Shown: piece by piece, positions 11,030 to 22,760 of the stretch | Layout: the number at the start of each line of letters is the position of its first letter | Numbering within the stretch: the stretch's first letter is position 1 | Source: Ophthalmolycus amberensis | Lineage: Eukaryota > Chordata > Actinopteri > Perciformes > Zoarcidae | NCBI GenBank assembly: GCA_024529925.1 | Contig: JAFEUB010000720.1 | Coordinates: forward strand, 62,001-126,000 | Direction of reading: 5' to 3' | DNA length: 64,000 nt | Made by a program: the position numbers and the translations under genes | Notes under the pieces: generated by a model | Databases searched by the model: none | What the model was told of the DNA's origin: nothing | The model's input: the letters and a program-made list of their open reading frames with translations, nothing else

Positions 11030-14000
11030 ATGTATGGATGGATAGTGGACGGAATCTCGTCGCTGTTTGAGCCCGTTAGGGGGAAAGGTAACGTGAGCGA
11101 GGAAGTACCCACGCAACCTGGCGTGGAAGCGCGAGCACAGGAGAGCCACAGCAGACCAGCTAAACGGAACTACCAGAGGTCGGTGGTTGAAGATCAGAGA
11201 CTATTTATTTACGGATTCGATTAACGTTATGTCAAATTATGTATCCAGTCACAATGAGGAGGTTATTGACTATAACGTTAAGTCATTTAAGACAAGCTAG
11301 CTCTTGTTAACCGTGTGAATAGATAGATAGATATATAGATACTTTATTAATCAATTTTTTAGCTACAGCAGCAATGATGGTACAGCTAAATGAAATAACA
11401 ATATACAATAAGAGTAACAGTAAAATATTAGATATAAAATGCACAATATATACAATGAAAAACAGTAGTGCAAAGATTTAACCAAACAAAACAATAATCG
11501 GTAACATAAAATAGTGATGTGACATTCAGTTAATTAACATGAAACGTCTATATGAAATACCTAAAGAATATATTTAATATTAGCTTGCTTTAACTTCTTA
11601 AAGGCACAGACAGCCACCCAAATGACATGTCATGTCACCCTAGCAACACGTCATGTCACCCTTGCTACACTCCAGCACCTAACGTTCGGTGATGCTAATG
11701 CAGTCGCATATAAATGATGCTAATGCAGTCAAATACAACAGACCTGCAATATATTATGGCCTTCATGGTCATTTACGAGGCTGCAGTTGATGGTGTTGAT
11801 ATCGGCCAACACAGGGTGTTTTGGAGGCTGTAGTTCATGCCATGGTACAGTTGAATTATATTATATTGTCGCCCCAATATATATCAGAGAGGTATAACAA
11901 TACGTTTAGATACATTTCACATTGACCGAATTGGCAACTGTTTTGAATACTGCTTAATCATGAAGATTAAACATTCTCTGTTTTGAACCTCTCAAAAGTG
12001 AGGATTTGCTGCTTTTCTCTGTTCTTTAACACTGAAACTGAATATCTTTGGGTTATGGACAAGATAAGATGTTTGAAGACGTCCCCTTGGACTCATCATA
12101 GTTTCCCACACAAACGTTGCAGGTTACTCAATAAAGACAATCATTAGTTGTAGGCAGGTGTCCCTAAAGAAGTAGACACTTAATGTTCAAAATATAAGAT
12201 CGGCACAAATTAAAGCGAACCCAAATCTGCCATCACGTTGTTGATGTCATGTTACCGAGTCAGAAATATTGTGAGTATCCCTCATCTCAAACTGAGTTCT
12301 TCTTGTTGCAGTGTTGATGTTGCAGACGGTGTTTGCCAGAGTGACCAGGTAGAGGCGAAAAGACGGCGGCGAGGTTTGTTTTAAGAAACAGATTATCCTC
12401 ATATTAATGTAGTCTCGCACAGAAGGAAGACTGTTGTTGATTTGGGGCGTCCTGTGTGTGTGTGTGTCAGATGTAGTCATCAGCTTTGTGAAGAAGACGG
12501 TGGCCGGATTTGCAAACCTGCTCAGGCTGAAGAACCCGCTGACGACCAAGTGTGAGAAGCCCGGACATTATGAAGACACGCAGGTTTGTGCTCCGACTCC
12601 CTCGTCGCACATGTGCATTTGTGTCCAATAGCCAAATCCAGAGATATTGTTCGTGCTGCCATTCATGTGAATGAGCCCAGGGCATCAGAATCAGAATCAG
12701 AATCAGAACCGTTTATTGTTACACGTCACTGAGCTGTTCCCTCGCTCCTCCCCCTTTCCACACACACACACACACTTTTAAAGAGCAGCTGTCTGTGATT
12801 ACTTTGTGCATGCGTATTGTGATAATAGCTGTATATGTGGTCTGTGCTCGAACTTAAACCTTCACTTTCACTCTGAATGTGTAATAAAACTCAGACTATT
12901 GACATTATGAGTGAACACTAATTATGAGACTTAGTTTTATCGTTTGGTTGTTGGTCCCTGTTCGCAGGGTGGTGCCCCGTTATTATTAATCATGATTAAT
13001 AATTGTTACTGACATTAATAATTCTATTGATGTCAAGAATTTAGTTTCTTAGATGCTGATAACCCAAACGCGCTCCTTTACGTTCCCAACACTTGTAAAT
13101 ATCAATCGTAGTGCTCACACTCTGTACTTAAATGCTTCCTGGTTTAGTACAATTGAACACTTCTGGATAGAGGTGTTGCTATATTTTGTATGTAGTATAG
13201 CATGAACATAACTGTCCAGCTAACTCACATTTGTAGCGTTCCTTAAAACTGTTTTGTATCCTGTGGAGTTTGGACACGTATATCGGTAACGGGGAGTAAG
13301 CACAATTTAAGTTTGATTTACTGTTACACCTGGGATTTGTATCGTCTATCTTTTTAAGTGCTCTGCGTTTCCTGTTGGGATGCAGCCCGTTACTCTGATG
13401 GGGATCGATGAGCTCCACACCTCGTGCCTGAACAGTACTGAGTGGAGAATGAGTAAGTGATGACGGCTGTGATTTATGTCTCTTTGTTTCATCCGCAGTC
13501 TTTGCTGAGTGGTCCTCTCATCCCTTTATCCCCGTTGTGATTTGTCCTCAGGTAAACCAGTAGCCGGAGTGAATGACAGGAGCGGGAAGAATCCCTTTCA
13601 GAGCTCCTCGCCTCCTTTAATGAGGAAATACAGGCAAGTCACGGTCCAGTTCCCTTCACTCATCCAATACGCTGTGATGATACCTACAGGGCTGTATAAC
13701 CGTCAGTATCACCTTTTAAAAAAATGCTTCTTTGCTAATGTACATAACCTTTTTGAATCCAGCGGAGCAGGGCTGTCTGCGGGGCTCCCCGACAGGGAGA
13801 GGAGAGGCTCCCTGCAGCTGCTTCCCTCCAGACCTGCTCTGAGGGTGGGAACCACTAACCCCGATCTGAGCTGCAATGGCTTTGGGCACCACCGCTGCTT
13901 CAAGCCCAGTCTCACTGTGGAAGAGGTAAAGCAGTCCTTAGGTTTTTATCTGTTGGGTTTACATAAGGATACTTTATAAACTGGCATCGTTTGTACAATT

Positions 14001-14994
14001 TTTGTATTAGTTTAGAAGTCTTTTACATCACGACTGATGCTACATTTTTTGAGGCCGGCACTGATACATACTCAATATGTGGGAGTTTAGAAAAATCTAT
14101 ATTATAACATAAATGCATAAATAATCTTGATACGGATCCCGTAGATTTGTTTTTGGGAGGGGAAACAATTACGGTAGATTAAATTAAATTACCTCAAACC
14201 CAGGTTGGCATGTCTTTACTGCAATTCCTTGTGAAATATTGGCCAACTTATACACCGATACAATATATCAGCAACAAGCTAATATAGTCTGATTTATCTT
14301 TAGTTGGATTATAAAGGGTTACTGCAACAGACAAGAAGTCCTGTCTTCAATAGATTCACCCTTTTTTGAGTACAGTTACCAGTTAACCCCATTTACAGTT
14401 TTCAGCATTCTCATGTAGTTTATGGTGTATTCACCACTAATCGTGCTTTCTGTACCACTTGGCTTTGTCGGTTATCATGTATTTGGGTTCTCCCTTCAGG
14501 CCATAAAGCAGAACAATAAAGAGCACTACAGGCGCCTGCTGGAGATGGTCTCAGAGAAGTACAGCAAAAGCCAACCACTACCTTTCAACCAAACAAAACC
14601 GCAAGAGTGAGTACAACCCCATTAGTCATGTGGAGTATTTAGATATGTCATGAAGGTCCATTTAACAGCTCACCGTAGGACGTGAGCTTCTCTCATATAT
14701 CTCCTTTCTCCTTTTCCTCCCAGTGAGTCGCTTTCACAGGTTGATCACAAGACTGCTGCTTCAGGAAAAGCCTTTGAATCAGTGTCCAGGAAGACGGGAT
14801 GCACGGGTAAGAATCATCTGCATCTGTAAATGTATTTGTTTGTGATGGGTAGTTTTATGTAATGTTTATATTTCTGAGTAGTAGTTGTAGAATTAAGTTA
14901 GAATTATATCCTACTTGTCCCTTTTGAACAGCTTCCCCAAGCGTGTTTACATGGAGAAATGCATCTGCACCCAAGGACAGGTTAGTGTAGTAAC

Positions 14995-15031
<37 letters not shown>

Positions 15032-17354
15032 CAGTGTGTGTGTGTCGTGTATATTGATTAAATCTGCTTATTGTTCTAACCTCTGTATGATTCATTTCCA
15101 GGTGGGGTAGCTTGACTTTTAGTAAGACTTTCAGTGGATTCCTTGAGGACACGCAGCCTGTTAGATGTGCTAAGGTAGTCATTTATCTCGCTCATTCATG
15201 ACAGCGTCAAAGCACCGTTTGAGTTATGATTACTGGCGGAAACTGAAGTTTGTTACTTCTGTCTGTTTATGTCGACCCGTGAGTGCAGCAGAAACAGGCA
15301 GACGATTTGGACCTTTCCACAGAAATAGCAACTCGCCTCAATCTAGTGGACCGAGAGACTCCTGCTGTCAGTCTTCCAGACACACATTCTGCACATACAA
15401 GGCACAGTGATGAGGACATACCCAGGCTGACCAAGGTGAGATGGTGGGGAGTGAGGTGATGTAGTCACCGCGTTGAAGAAATCCTGCCGGTAATTTCTTT
15501 TCTTGAATGTGTTCGTTGTCTTTGTGTGTAGGAAATGGCAGCGGAGGTGAGTAGTGCTCTGGCTCAGAGCGATCCCAACCGTGTTCTCAGTGCAGCTTTC
15601 AAACTACGCATCACACAGAGAGACCTGGCCACTCTGCAGGAAGGCGGCTGGCTCAACGATGAGGTAGGTGCTGGGAGTCAGTGCGGCCGTTTAAAGTGGA
15701 CAAGGAAGCTTCCACGTTTTGTAGGATAATCGGTTGCTCAGTGTCCGGGTCAACCAATTGGGCTGTTCACACACTAGAGCAGCGAAGGTCCTCGGCCGGC
15801 CTACGATCTTCAGTGATGGTTTAATGCGTCTGGTCTATTTCCTCCATGTGCTGCGAGTAAAGCTGGCAAGACACACAATGATGATCTGCTATAAAAGATA
15901 TATATTATATGTGATTATACATCATATTCTGATAAATAACATATGCATCCCATGCACGCTTTGACTCTCCTCCCCGCTGCTCTCTCAGAGTTTCTATTCC
16001 CCCGGTTCCCCTCCCACATGATCAAATTTCAAAAATCTATCTACGATATTTATTAGAAAGGACCTCGACATAGCTCTGCGCTTTGGAGCAGTCCTGCGTC
16101 CAGTGAGATCCTGGCGTTAATCTTATTTGGGCTCACCCGTAGTGTAATGCCAACTGGCAACATACTGTATCATCCATGTGCTTAAATTAATAAAGAAGCA
16201 GTCCCATTTTCTCAGTGAAAAGTAAGAGATAATAAATCATGTATTATGTGTAAAAGATGTATCATATTGTGCCTCATCTGTTTCATTTACCAAGGTGATT
16301 AACTTCTACCTGTCCCTGGTCGTGGAGCGAGGCTCCGGTGAAGCAGCAGCAGCAGGATTGAAAATCTACTCGTTCAGCACCTTCTTCTTCCCGAAGCTGC
16401 GAGGTGGAGGAGGCGGGCAGGCCGGAGGACACACGGCCGTGAAGCGCTGGACCAAGGCTGTTGACCTTTTCCTCTACGACCTCATCCTGGTCCCTCTGCA
16501 CCTTGGCGCCCACTGGGCAATGGCTGTGAGTCAGAACCACAACCACTATACATGTTCGTGGCCACGGCACAATCCTCCTTTTTCAGTTGGCGAGTCTTCA
16601 CAGTGCCTTAATTGCTTTAGCAGTTTTCATCCAAGAATTGGGGGAAACTTGTGTTTTGATAATCAATTAAGGACTTTGTCACTTTAATTATAAGTATTTC
16701 CTTTCCAAGGAAGGTTGATTATGCGTCATATTTAAAAAAAACGTTCTCTCTTTCCAGGTAATTGATTTTAAGTCAAAGACGGTGAGGTCATTTGACTCGA
16801 TGGGACAGAGGCACGAGGACGTCTGTAGTCTTTTACTGTGAGTCCTCATTGTGTTCTTAAGCTTTCATTATAGGGCCTTTTTTAAATACCTTTTCCATAG
16901 GTCGCCCTGTATTCTTGCATAATGAATCATCAATATTCTCCTTTTCCAGACTCTACCTTAGAGAGGAGCACAAAGCAAAGAAAGGCAGAGAGCTGGACAG
17001 CCCCAAATGGACCGTTGGAAGCTTGAGGCCCACTGTAAGTAAAACTGAGATGAATGACTTCTCACTAAATAGAATATTTTTACTGTGAGATTAATGCTTT
17101 GTACACTGCTCATGCCTCTACAGGAGATTCCCCAGCAGAAGAATGGCAGTGACTGTGGCGTTTTTGTCTGTAAATATGCTGACTATATCGCAAAAGGAAG
17201 GCCTCTCACCTTTAAACAGGTGAACACTTTATATTCACCTAATATATTGACACTTGAATAAACACAGTAACATTTTTCTCTTTGTCTACAGTGCCACATG
17301 CCTCTCTTCAGGAAATTGATGATTTGGGAAATCCTCAATCAGAAACTGCAATAG
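11030..17354 (+). CDS. senp2: sentrin/SUMO-specific protease 2 (SENP2)
   Basis: This is a C48 cysteine protease that matures SUMO precursors and removes SUMO from targets, acting mainly at the nuclear envelope. Exons: 11030-11087 or 11030-11178; then 12471- or 12484-12583, 13386-13452, 13552-13633, 13763-13925, 14500-14606, 14724-14806, 14932-14980, 15102-15174, 15289-15435, 15532-15663, 16295-16525, 16758-16837, 16950-17034, 17124-17219, 17292-17354 (TAG). Length is 542 or 568 aa (human about 589). The ATG at 11030 opens MYGWIVDGISSLF, like the SENP2 N-terminus. The catalytic domain starts near 15532 with FKLRITQRDL and WLNDEVINFY. The triad is His in GAHWAMAV, Asp in SFDSMGQ and Cys in IPQQKNGSDCGVF; in the longer model these are His457, Asp474 and Cys527, with the family's 17- and 53-residue spacing. 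SENP2 is preferred to SENP1 because of its N-terminus, the catalytic sequence and the tra2b neighbour. Confidence 0.9.
11319..11500 (-). repeat. probable antisense non-LTR element tail
   Basis: GATA units followed by GATACTTTATTAATCAATTTTT and AT-rich sequence resemble the reversed 3' end of a fish non-LTR retrotransposon. It lies in the first senp2 intron. The family was not determined. Confidence 0.5.
11955..12100. repeat. fragment of hAT-like 'GCTGCAA' repeat family
   Basis: It shares spaced words with the copy at 48018-48352: GCTTTTCTCTGTTCT, GAATATCT, then a TTTGAAGACnTC word followed by CTTGGACT or GTTGGACT. The ends are not preserved here. It lies in the first senp2 intron. Confidence 0.6.
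12685..12735 (-). repeat. antisense LINE 3' tail with (AGAATC)n
   Basis: Repeated AGAATC units lead into AACCGTTTATTGTTAC. This is the reverse of the GATTCTGATTCT tail seen on the LINE ending near 39860, so it is probably a very short 5'-truncated insertion of a related element. Confidence 0.55.
13634..13762 (+). other. senp2: GC-AG intron of senp2
   Basis: The exon ending at 13633 reads AAATACAG|GCAAGT, so the donor is GC with an otherwise perfect consensus. The acceptor at 13761-13762 follows TTTTTGAATCC. Phase 2 is kept (AG + C = Ser) into the next exon. No GT donor nearby keeps the frame. Confidence 0.75.
14993..15045 (+). repeat. TG/TA microsatellite
   Basis: An alternating TG then TA run lies just after the donor of the 14932-14980 senp2 exon. 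Confidence 0.9.
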
Positions 17355-18928
17355 AGGATCGCAACAATCTCAATGAACTGCCGAACAACAGTGACTCTCT
17401 AAACGGGAGCAACATCTGTGTACAGTGACTACCGGTACATGGTGAAGAAAAATAAACGACTGGGCCAAAGAAGTGGACTCAACTGACGGAAGTCTAACCC
17501 AGTGTAGCTGTTCTTGTCTGGAGAAATGATAACACTAGTCTTAAGAGGTAGTTATGTCGGGGACGTATTGACACTTTGTAATCTCTGAGTTGTAATTGGA
17601 GACATTATCGGGATGGAAGAAGTGTAGTATCAGCGCTTTAACGCTGCTGCTATTTAGCACACATTGTGCAGGCAGATATTATTTAAAAAAAAGAAGTGTA
17701 GGTATTACACAAAACATTAGAACTACTGACTGAATGGCTTTTTTTATTGACTTTGGATTGTTGGGTTTTTCTGTTTGAAGTTCTGCCGGAAGTGCCTTCA
17801 GCCCTTTAACACTGAACTCAACTTAGAGCAAAGCTTTTGCATATTTTTGGAAATTGCTTGGTCACATACAACTCCAAAGCCTGATTTAGAATTTGTTAAA
17901 TTGGATTGTTGCAGTGATACGTTCTTTTCCAATTATGATCAACAGAGTGGACAGCAACTAACTATTATGTTATTTAATCATCAAAACTCAATCTCTCTGT
18001 AAAATAGACAATGTAAATCAAAATACCTCCTTTCCGGTCCCCTTTTGAGACAAAATATGCATGGTTGAATGCTTGTGGTATGATTGCTTTGCTATTATTT
18101 ATGACTTGACTGGATAAGAAAGTGTTTTGGAATGTGTTTATTGGTTGTTTTTCTCCATGTGAGTGGAGCATTAATAGTTGTTTCCCCACATGTAACTTAA
18201 GGCGCTGTTACTTGTGAATCTTTTCCATGAGCATATTGCAAGAGGTTACTTAGGGCTATTACATCTGCTTACAGTATAGTATACTGCATAGCACACTACT
18301 GTACACACCTGCATGTTTGAGTTCATGCTTTAAAAATGTGATTTTTCTTTTTTTTCTTCCTGTAATAAAGTATTTCGTTTTGATATATTAAATGACTCCT
18401 GTAGTGCTACTAAAGGCTTCAACTGGAGCAGGATGGTGTCTGCTAAAGTCTATATTACAATAAATTGTCACATTTACTCTAAATATTGCATTACAGAGAG
18501 CGAGCACGCAATTTGTACAACTTCTGAGAATCATTATGGGGCAATAAACCTGCAGTAAAAGGTTCTCCTTTGTATTTTATACAATACCCCAGTGTGTATT
18601 TGTATGTTGCATAACTATTATGTGAGATGCATACACCTCGCGAGAGCGAGTTCATCAGGCCGATTTGTCATAATTATATGGAAAATTCTCGATTTTTCCT
18701 TCAATGACTTCCGTGTAATGTGACCCAGCGTTTCTTATAGCGCATACAGTGTAGATATGAAACGTCCCAAAATGGCATTTTTTTTTTTGCTCATCAAATA
18801 TATTATTAAACTTAGTTAATACTTATTTATTCGGCCTTTAAATAACATGCCTGTCGATCAAATAAATGTTAGAGCGAAATGTGCAGCTTTTATTGTGAAA
18901 CACCAGAGCAGGAAACCGACTGCTTCGT
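17355..18928 (+). other. senp2 3' UTR and short spacer before tra2b
   Basis: No exon is supported here. A poly(A) signal AATAAA at 18364-18369 is the likely end of senp2. The following ~550 bases are AT-rich until CpG content rises near 18900 at the tra2b start region. Confidence 0.6.
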
Positions 18929-18941
18929 TGACGTTACGTCA
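18929..18941 (+). promoter_or_regulatory. tra2b: palindromic CRE-like site near tra2b start
   Basis: TGACGTTACGTCA is a perfect inverted repeat of two TGACG half-sites around TTA, about 130 bases upstream of the tra2b ATG. It resembles ATF/CREB-class sites. No TATA box is obvious. A regulatory role is inferred from motif and position only. Confidence 0.5.
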
Positions 18942-19069
18942 TTAGTCGACTTAAGGCTTGCTCGTGCAGAGCCATCGTTTGCTGCGCGCTAAATTTTTGC
19001 GGGCGATACAGTTGAATAACTCTTGTTTATCACGTGCTTTTTGCTCATCTGCCGTATAGTAATAATAAC

Positions 19070-21967
19070 ATGAGCGACACCGAGAAAGAGTTCAGGGAGC
19101 AGGTGAGTTGTGATTAGAAGTTGAGCTAACAGCTAGCTAGCTTAGATGTTAGCTGCGTCTGCAGGTCAGTTAATCAGCAGTAAATACGTTTTGATAACAG
19201 GCCTCAGACCTGAGCGAAATGTGTCTATATAGCGTTTATTTGAGTAACGTTAACTAGAACAGTAGTTAGTGTTTAGTAAATGTCAAAGATATAACTGTTG
19301 AAGCCTACGGCCTACAAAGCATAGCAGAGATGTAACGTTAACGTTAGCGTTAGCCACCCGTGCGCTTGCTTTGCTACTTTAACTTACTGACTTGTTACGT
19401 AACCTTAACTATAGAAATATTGACTGCCGGTAAACATTTCATAATGACTACAAGTCAATATTTAATGGCTGTAATGTTCATATTTGTATCCGTACAAAGT
19501 AATTTAGGACCATTCAAGCTAACCTAGACGTGTAACGTTATTCAGCTAAGCTAAAATGTATGTTGTTTTTCCTGTTTTTTTTATTTATTTGTGTACCTTT
19601 TGGCTCTTACAGAAACCAACTTGCCTTATCACCCTTGTTTGTTCTTTGTTAAGGTTGAGGTTGGAAGAAAGAAAAAGGCGGAAGACGTGTCAGATGTGAA
19701 GTTGTTATTATTTGGCGCTGATGGTGTTGATGCATGCTAATGTATGGATGCTGAAAAGAAGCAATCAAGATCTGTCCCCACTACTAGTGTTGTAATGGCA
19801 GATGGTAAATGGGGGAAGAGGAGGAAAAAGAAGTCATTATGTCAAACTGAAGAAAGAAGAAATGAAGGGTTGTTATGAAGTTAAAGAAGTTATGAAGTTA
19901 AGATCAGAAGTATACCAGGGTATGATTAATTTTCCTAACAGGATTTCCTATGCTACTCTTTTTCATCCTGTTTCTTTCTCTTAAGCATGAGCATTTTGTT
20001 TTCTCTCTTATCAGAAACGTCACTGGTCAATCCCTCTAAACCTTCTAGGTTTTACTTTTTGTGCAATCTTGTCTTCAGCTAAATTACGTAATATATTATT
20101 TCATTATGTATTGCTATTTATGACCTCTTTATAAACACATTCCTAAAAAAAGTGTAGTGTCAAACCTGTGATGAAATGTCATGAACTCTCTCTGAAGATG
20201 TAGAGGTCAACGCTGTCACCTCCTGGCCCTTTATTTATTTGGCACACAATTGGCTTTAGAGGGGTTCTTATTTTGGTGTCTTGTCTGCCCAGGACTCGCA
20301 GCCTGGCTCTAGGAGTGCCTCCCCTCGGGGCTCAGCAAAATCCACCAGCCACTCACCAGCACGCTCTAAAGAAGGCTCCCGCCGCTCCAGGTCGAGATCT
20401 CGATCCAGATCCAAATCCAGGTGAGATGGTGTTCATGTGCATATGAAGGAGGTGTTTTCAAAGTTAGTGTGGGGTATGTGGACTCTTAATCTACATTTTA
20501 TAAAGCTTTTGTACATGTGACACAAGTACATTACATGCTCAGAGTTAAGTTAAGGTCCATCCACAGGTCCCGTTCCCATCGAAGCTCACGCAAGCATTAT
20601 TCTCGCTCCCGTTCCCGCTCCCACCGACACCGGTCCAGGAGCCGTTCTCGTAGCTGGGAGTACCGCCGGCATAGGAGCCATAGCCGCTCTCCCATGTCAA
20701 ATCGTCGCAGACACATTGGAAACAGGGTATATATATCCTCTCTTGTCAAATACCCAGTTTGCTGATTTGCTTCAGAAAAGCAGGATTCTTTGCAGTGATG
20801 TGACGGGTAATTTGCCTGCAATATTTTTACACTCCACTCTTTAACAGGCCAACCCAGACCCACACAACTGTCTGGGTGTGTTTGGACTGAGTCTCTACAC
20901 CACGGAGAGAGATCTGAGGGAGGTTTTCTCTAAATACGGCCCTTTGAGTGCCGTCAACATTGTTTATGACCAGCAGTCGCGTCGCTCAAGAGGCTTTGCC
21001 TTTGTCTACTTTGAAAACTGTCAGGACTCCAAGGAGGTAAGGAGGATAAAACAGAGATATCACAGAGATCATTTTTATAATGTTGACTCTATGCATTCAA
21101 TAGACCATGTCTTACACATGTATCTGTATAAAAAGGGGATTTGAAGTCTGTGCAATGCATTTCATTCAGGGCAACGGTTAAACATGACAACTATTTATCA
21201 GATTAGAAGAAGAAAAAAATCTCCTAACTGTGTTGTTGTGGGTTTTAGGCCAAGGAGCGTGCTAATGGGATGGAGCTTGATGGGCGCAGGATACGAGTGG
21301 ATTTCTCCATCACAAAACGAGCCCATACACCCACTCCTGGAATCTACATGGGACGTCCCACATAGTGAGTGTTTCTTAACCCACGCAGCTTTGTCTTTGG
21401 GGACATTTTCTAGAAGCTACTGTGCGTGTGTGTGTGGTATCTTACAAGGTGTCACCGACGTTTATTCTGTGTGTTTTACAGCGGCGGTGGTGGAGGTGGT
21501 GGCGGTGGCAGCGGTAGCGGCAGTGGTGGTAGCAGTAGTGGTGGTTCATCACGACGGCCCTCGAAGGACTGTGACCGGGGCTACGACAGAGGTTATGACC
21601 GGAGTTATGATCGTGACTATGATCGCTATGACGACAGAGAGTACAAATCATACAGGTGAGTTGTTCTCCCCGTAGCCGGTTTGTCATATTAGTCTATGAT
21701 TAATGGTTAACATCCTAAAGGAAAGTGTTGCGGTTTTGTTTTCCCTCTACAGACGCAGATCTCCGTCTCCTTACTACAGCAGGGGGTACCGCTCACGATC
21801 CCGGTCCCGGTCCTACTCGCCACGTATGCTTCAACCATTTTTCTATCATTACACCGCTGGGCTATCTTGACATATTTATAGTATATATGACATTAAGATA
21901 TTTATGTAACCTTCTGAGTCTGGCACGTAATCTCTTCTTCTGTCTTTTTTTCACAGGTCACTACTGA
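19070..21967 (+). CDS. tra2b: transformer-2 beta splicing factor (Tra2)
   Basis: This is a nuclear SR-like protein that binds GAA-rich exonic enhancers and promotes exon inclusion. Coding exons: 19070-19102, 20293-20420, 20567-20726, 20848-21036, 21249-21364, 21482-21655, 21753-21823, 21957-21967 (TGA), giving 293 aa (human TRA2B 288). The first RS domain is at about residues 12-105 (alternating Arg-Ser). The RRM is at about 113-190, with RNP2 LGVFGLS and RNP1 RGFAFVYF. The Tra2 linker THTPTPGIYMGRP-type sequence follows (here AHTPTPGIYMGRPTY), then nine glycines and a Gly/Ser run (about 210-232), repeated DRGYDR units and a second RS domain ending SYSPRHY. YDQQSRRSRGFAFVYFEN and DFSITKR favour TRA2B, and so does the adjacent senp2. 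The DRGYDR stretch is more like TRA2A, so the paralogue call is not absolute. A poison exon lies between the first two coding exons. Confidence 0.9.
19654..19919 (+). other. tra2b: GAA-rich poison exon of tra2b (non-coding, AS-NMD)
   Basis: It is bounded by an acceptor (TTCTTTGTTAAG|) and a donor (CCAGG|GTATGA). Read from the phase-0 end of the first coding exon, it meets TAA at 19738-19740 after 28 codons. It is packed with purine enhancers: GGAAGAAAGAAAAAGG, GGGGAAGAGGAGG, CTGAAGAAAGAAGAAATGAAG-like and TTAAAGAAG. In mammals TRA2B has a stop-containing, highly conserved exon at this position. Tra2 protein binds it and drives its inclusion, which lowers Tra2 levels. Position, composition and size (266 nt here, a little under 280 in human) all fit. 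Confidence 0.75.
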
Positions 21968-22760
21968 GCAGTCGGAGAAGAAGGCGGCAACAGTTTCAGT
22001 GTTATTGTTCAGATGCTTTCTTATTCTTGACTTTTTATGTTTTGTTTTATTTGCTTTGTTTTTAGATAATGTATGTTATATGAATTCTGGATTTGTTTAT
22101 GTATTGAAGGTCTAAAAAAATGTCAGTGGTGAATTTATCATAACCAAATTTGTAGGCAAACTCGTGAATAACAAAAACCTAAAATTTCAGATAATAGGTT
22201 CAAGTGAAAATGAGCAACGCTTCGGATCTGCACCAAAAACAACCTGCGACGTCATTTTTGGGTATCCTAACAGCTGAAACAGAAAAGGAAAACTTGTTTT
22301 GCGTTGCTAAATACACAAAGGGCTAGGTTGTTTATGCTCAGCTCAGATTTGTTTTTATTCAAGCAGGATTTTCTTTGGCAGGTATATTATAGTTTCTAAC
22401 TTTGCTGTTTGTACGTAGCTGTCAAGATCCCAGTTTGCACGTATTTAATGTTTTAAATACCAACTCTTCTATTTATTTTTGTGTTTTTCAGGAGGAAAGT
22501 TCTTTTTGTGGGGTGTTGTACATACACAAAAAGATACTTTGGTCAGTTCTGTTGTCTAGTGACAGTTTGTAGTATACTGTGATGGCCGCATTGCCCCGTG
22601 GTTTTAGATGCAGAAATAATGCAGATATTGTACCATGAAGTACATGAATCAAACAGTTTATTTGGTGTGTTTTATTTCTTGAGAAATAAAAAATATTCTG
22701 CTTGGACATTACGCATGCACCCTGACTTGAGTGATGTTCCATATTAAAGCCTTGTTTTGT
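21968..22760 (+). other. tra2b: tra2b 3' UTR
   Basis: AT-rich sequence follows the stop. Poly(A) signals AATAAA at 22685-22690 and ATTAAA near 22743 mark likely ends. No other feature seen. Confidence 0.6.

Noticed and set aside
12316..12352. 37-nt segment with acceptor and donor in the senp2 first intron
   Set aside because: Its length shifts the frame into a stop in the next exon. At most it is a poison exon, and nothing else supports it.
20597..20863. Reverse-strand open frame opposite the tra2b RS exon
   Set aside because: A shadow of the biased Arg/Ser codons on the coding strand.
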